Part shown: piece by piece, positions 61,398 to 64,000 of the stretch
Numbering within the stretch: the stretch's first letter is position 1
Layout of the letters: each line of letters begins with the position of its first letter
From: Anaerofilum hominis
GTDB taxonomy: Bacteria; Bacillota; Clostridia; Oscillospirales; Ruminococcaceae
Direction: 5' to 3'
Length of the DNA: 64,000 nucleotides
NCBI RefSeq assembly: GCF_014287275.1
Contig: NZ_JACONZ010000005.1
Span: forward strand, 279,850-343,849
Notes under the pieces: model-generated
The model's input: the letters and a program-made list of their open reading frames with translations, nothing else
What the model was told of the DNA's origin: nothing
The model's database searches: none
Position numbers and translations under genes: made by a program

Positions 61398-61988
61398 TTA
61401 ATTGCATTTTAGGCTGTACACTCTGAACGGCCACAAATGATTTTCGAATAAATCTGCTGAATGAAAAAAGATGCTCACATAATAGGAGTTCTTATATCCC
61501 GAAACATCTATCCCTATATTCCTTGTCGCATTATTTCCATCATACCCATTAAACTGATATACCTGACCCGGAGCAGCAGTGTTGCGATCAGTCCACATAT
61601 TATTTCCATCCGGCACAAAAGTTGTTAAACATACTCTTATGTGGGCATAGTCCCTATCCACGCTGGTCCAAAAATTGAGCGTTAATGTGTTAATCAAAGA
61701 AAAGTCTACCGCCTTAGCAGTCCTTACTCCACTTATCCCCATACCATAGGCATACGCATACAGAGCATTGCTTTCGGCAATCTGTACGCAGTCTCCATAT
61801 TGTGTTTGTCTTTCAAAACCCGTCCATCCCCCGGTATACTCCGAATAGGAATTACCAGAGTTATAAAGAAAGGGAGGCGTTTTTTGCCAGACGAGAACAT
61901 TGCCGCTTTTGACCTGCTGAAGCGCTACGTTATTGTAGACGACCGCCCCACCAGCGGGCACCGCGACATTGTTGTAAATCAGCGCCAT
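61398..61988 (-). CDS. Phage tail-tip/receptor-binding-like protein A
   Basis: 196 residues. The N-terminus (VVYNNVALQQVKSGNVLVWQK, NSYSEYTGGWTG) parallels that of the next upstream tail-tip protein (FNNTSLSAIRYGSTEVWKK), so the two share an attachment module with different C-terminal domains (Gly/Tyr/Asn-rich beta-type). A TAG stops directly before ATG 61988; AAGGGGGTG is its own ribosome site. AT-richer than its neighbours. A G17 tract lies 62 bases upstream. Confidence 0.7.
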   Translation of the reverse strand: MALIYNNVAVPAGGAVVYNNVALQQVKSGNVLVWQKTPPFLYNSGNSYSEYTGGWTGFERQTQYGDCVQIAESNALYAYAYGMGISGVRTAKAVDFSLINTLTLNFWTSVDRDYAHIRVCLTTFVPDGNNMWTDRNTAAPGQVYQFNGYDGNNATRNIGIDVSGYKNSYYVSIFFHSADLFENHLWPFRVYSLKCN

Positions 61989-62045
61989 CTATTGCACCCC
62001 CTTGTGGCTGTGGAAAGTGCAATAGGTGTTGAAAACGCTACACCC

Positions 62046-62081
62046 CTACGGGGGGGGGGGGGGGGGTAATGCTCTATTCAT
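62046..62081 (-). CDS. Micro-ORF containing the homopolymer tract
   Basis: ATG 62081 after AAAGGAG (62094-62088) with 6-base spacing; translation gives MNRAL then six Pro and stop, because the tract of 17 C is followed by G TAG. With one C fewer, the frame would run on and overlap the start of the tail-tip gene at 61988. See findings. Confidence 0.4.
   Translation of the reverse strand: MNRALPPPPPP
62050..62066. repeat. Homopolymeric G17/C17 tract
   Basis: 17 consecutive G on the plus strand, in the gap between two tail-tip genes. Length may be uncertain in any assembly. Confidence 0.9.
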
Positions 62082-62101
62082 GGTTTTCTCCTTTATTTCG
62101 G

Positions 62102-62638
62102 TTACTCCAGCGTCACGCTGAACCATGTGATTTCCGACCGGCCCGGCCAGCCCGTGCGGGCGCAGACTCCCACAACGTGAGAACCTGAGATGCCGCTGAT
62201 ATCCCAAACGCCGGTGTAATTGGAAACACTGCTTTCGATGATATAGCGCTGACTTGCATTCCAGGCGTCGGAGGCATCCAGGAAAACCGCTATCCAGCCC
62301 GTCGGGGAAATATTACCCGTGCAAATGAAATAGAGCTTTTTGTAGGGAGTTAGGTCTATTGCTCTGTTGGTGCGAAACTGGGCGGAGGTGTTGTTTTCCG
62401 CTTTGGTGTATAGGTAGGTGCCTGCGGCTGATGCGGAGGCCAAACTCCCTGCATTTGTGCCCGTCACCGTGGGGGTCCATCCCCCCGTGATGCTGCTGCC
62501 GGTGTCGCCGTAATGATACAATGTGGTCTGTTTTTTCCAAACCTCCGTGCTCCCATATCTGATCGCAGATAGAGAAGTGTTGTTAAACTTTGCTGTCCCG
62601 CCATTATTAAAAGTTGCATTGTTCAGTTTGATCGGCAT
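62102..62638 (-). CDS. Phage tail-tip/receptor-binding-like protein B
   Basis: 178 residues. N-terminal module NATFNNGGTAKFNNTSLSAI similar to protein A, then GDTGSSITGGWTPTV and a C-terminal domain rich in Ser, Tyr, Gly and Trp (VFLDASDAWNASQRYIIE, ARTGWPGRSEITW). No known family identified. Starts at ATG 62638 directly after the fibre gene; probably binds the fibre or host surface. Confidence 0.7.
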   Translation of the reverse strand: MPIKLNNATFNNGGTAKFNNTSLSAIRYGSTEVWKKQTTLYHYGDTGSSITGGWTPTVTGTNAGSLASASAAGTYLYTKAENNTSAQFRTNRAIDLTPYKKLYFICTGNISPTGWIAVFLDASDAWNASQRYIIESSVSNYTGVWDISGISGSHVVGVCARTGWPGRSEITWFSVTLE

Positions 62639-62650
62639 ACCCGGCCCTCC

Positions 62651-64000
62651 TCAGCTGTATGTGATGGTCAGCGTGGTCCCGGACAGGCTCATGGAGATAT
62701 TACTTGCCCGCCGCGCGTTGGACAAGCGGCTGTCGTTGCCCTGGCATACCGTATCTGAAGAACTGCCAAAATTTTTATTGAACGCGGTGTTTTTGGCAAA
62801 AGTCGGTTCCGCCCCCACATCTGCCAGTGTGACGTCCGCCGTGCCGTCAAAATCCGCGCTGCCGATCTTGCGCGGCGTGGACAGCTTTGCGGCAGCCGCT
62901 GCACTCTCCGCCTTTGCGGCCGTTTTGCTGCCGTCGATCAGTCCCTCCGCTATCTGTCCCTGTGCTGCCGTCGCCGCCCCGATATCCGCCGGCGTCAGGT
63001 TGATGTTATCACCGCTTTTCCCGTTCACCGTGGTGGGCGTTCCCTGTGGGCCACGCTCTCCCTGCGGCCCCGGCAGGCCGCGCTCTCCTTGTACTCCCTG
63101 AATACCCTGCTGCCCGCGGGGGCCCTGTTCCCCCTGTGCTCCCTGCGGCCCCTGTATTCCCTGAGGGCCCTCCGGCCCCATCGGTCCCTGGATCGGGCCC
63201 ACGTTTTTCCATGCCGCGTCATTGATATCCCAGACATATACCACGTTATAACCGATACTGCCAATGCTCCAGGCGTCCCCCTCCTGCCCGGTGGGATAAT
63301 CCGTCTGCAGGTCCAGCAGTGTCTCGTACCTGCCCTTGACCGTAAAACTGCGCCCGTCCATGCCCGCAGCCCCCGCCGGGCCCTGTGGCCCCTGTGGGCC
63401 CTGCGCACCGGCTGCACCCGCGGGTCCCGCAGGCCCCTGCTCCCCCTGCGGCCCCTGTGTGCCCTGCACGCCCTGGGGGCCGCGGATGTTGCGGGCCGTG
63501 GGTATCGTGCCGCTGTCCTCCACAATGTTCCAGGTGATGTTTCCCTCGTCGTCCATCACCGGCAGATAGACCCGGCCCGGCAATCCCTGTATTCCCTGCG
63601 GTCCGCGCGGTCCGATTTCCCCCTGCTCCCCCTTGTCCCCCTTTACGCCGGTGATCCGGGTCTCGTTTGTCTCCGGGCTGTCGCTCACCACGCTGTCGCC
63701 CGTAAACCGCAGCCGCCCGCGCTGGGGCATCTGCGCACCGTCTGGGCCCACGATCAGGTGCCCGCTGCTGCCGGTCGCCTCAAAATTCACACCGTCCGCC
63801 GAGACCTCCAGCTGGTTGTCCGCATTTACGCGGATCGCCATGATATCGCCGCTCTTCACCCGCTTTTCGATCTCCAATGTTTCCAGCGCCTCGACCAGGC
63901 CGTTGAATTTCGGGATGATGACCTCCCGCGGCAGCTCGTCCAATATCCGCTGCATCTCCGCGGAAGAGACCCCCGGCGTGTCCGGCCGGCCCACGTTCCC
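62651..64000 (-). CDS. Phage tail fibre with collagen-like repeats (5' end at or beyond window edge)
   Basis: At least 447 residues. The N-terminus has a conserved phage segment ([33 protein letters not shown]). Then come Gly-x-y collagen-like stretches in three runs ([58 protein letters not shown]), separated by short beta-rich linkers, and a C-terminal [12 protein letters not shown] domain likely forming the trimer foot. The frame is open to 64000; GTG 63994 could be the start, but the ribosome site would be outside the window. Read upstream of the two tail-tip genes. Confidence 0.9.
   Translation of the reverse strand, partial: GNVGRPDTPGVSSAEMQRILDELPREVIIPKFNGLVEALETLEIEKRVKSGDIMAIRVNADNQLEVSADGVNFEATGSSGHLIVGPDGAQMPQRGRLRFTGDSVVSDSPETNETRITGVKGDKGEQGEIGPRGPQGIQGLPGRVYLPVMDDEGNITWNIVEDSGTIPTARNIRGPQGVQGTQGPQGEQGPAGPAGAAGAQGPQGPQGPAGAAGMDGRSFTVKGRYETLLDLQTDYPTGQEGDAWSIGSIGYNVVYVWDINDAAWKNVGPIQGPMGPEGPQGIQGPQGAQGEQGPRGQQGIQGVQGERGLPGPQGERGPQGTPTTVNGKSGDNINLTPADIGAATAAQGQIAEGLIDGSKTAAKAESAAAAAKLSTPRKIGSADFDGTADVTLADVGAEPTFAKNTAFNKNFGSSSDTVCQGNDSRLSNARRASNISMSLSGTTLTITYS

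Larger units (their letters stand above)
52242..64000. mobile_element. Prophage, late-gene end (continues past the window)
   Basis: Contiguous minus-strand virion and lysis genes (fibre, tail-tip proteins, endolysin, holin, internal proteins) with gaps of only a few to about 100 bases. The left boundary is approximate; no attachment site was identified. The phage's structural and lysogeny genes lie beyond 64 kb or are absent from view. Confidence 0.8.

Noticed and set aside
61989-62081. Read-through fusion of the micro-ORF with tail-tip protein A by tract slippage
   Set aside because: In the frame of protein A, stops occur both right after the tract and directly before its ATG, so no tract length gives a fusion; only coupling remains possible.
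63009-63569. Pro/Gly-rich ORFs in other frames of the fibre gene
   Set aside because: Shadows created by the Gly-x-y repeat periodicity.
62950-63640. CRISPR-like or tandem-repeat array
   Set aside because: The periodicity is 9-base collagen codons, not spaced direct repeats.
1-64000. tRNA or rRNA genes and CRISPR arrays
   Set aside because: None recognised on reading both strands; a tRNAscan or Infernal run would be decisive.

Overview
The window is a GC-rich stretch of a spore-forming, low-oxygen Clostridia-type chromosome, most like the Oscillospiraceae/Ruminococcaceae. It is interrupted by an AT-rich integrated mobilizable element and by the end of a prophage. Evidence for the host type is the sporulation genes (spoVAC-AD-AE, gpr), an FprA-type diiron flavoprotein, lactate dehydrogenase, clostridial ribosome-binding sites, and a purine pathway in which PurH is split into two proteins. 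No tRNA, rRNA or CRISPR array was seen.

Layout. 1-10.3 kb: purine operon purM (partial) - purN joined in frame to IMP cyclohydrolase - stand-alone AICAR transformylase - purD - purL (single-chain) - purB; purA lies apart at 31.3-32.5 kb. 10.3-30 kb: DUF4180, MFS and DUF2200 genes, cardiolipin synthase, a Fur-family regulator, an anchored SGNH hydrolase, a secreted flavin-dependent reductase, DUF1015, an EamA transporter, a MerR regulator, two flavodoxin-fold genes, a radical SAM/DUF1266 pair and a metallo-beta-lactamase-fold hydrolase. 30-39.3 kb: membrane-anchored XRE protein, purA, spoVAC-AD-AE, rpsT, gpr, ldh, fprA.

40.0-47.0 kb: an integrated mobilizable element of about 7 kb. It carries tnpV, an attenuator-controlled mef(A) macrolide efflux gene, a truncated msr(D), a MobA/MobL relaxase, an excisionase, an XRE regulator and a tyrosine integrase. 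Candidate attL and attR junctions share an 11-bp core. Perfectly spaced divergent promoters with shared operator-like repeats sit between the xis/mob and regulator genes.

47.0-52 kb: decayed chromosomal genes (a P-loop kinase with an amber codon, a frameshifted AbgA-like hydrolase), an intact trans-sulfuration enzyme, a 28-residue hydrophobic peptide gene and a small HTH gene. Four copies of a composite palindromic repeat are spread over 10.6-51.1 kb, all between genes.

52.2-64 kb: prophage late region on the minus strand: collagen-like fibre, two related tail-tip proteins separated by a 17-G tract, a small protein, GH25 endolysin, holin, a coiled-coil virion protein and a 1858-residue polyvalent protein. 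The last contains a RelA/SpoT-like nucleotidyltransferase domain. Just beyond that domain, on the opposite strand, lies a 63-codon gene with its own consensus promoter and ribosome-binding site. I regard this pair, a possible alarmone-synthetase effector with an antisense-encoded partner, as the best candidate for an undescribed system in the window.
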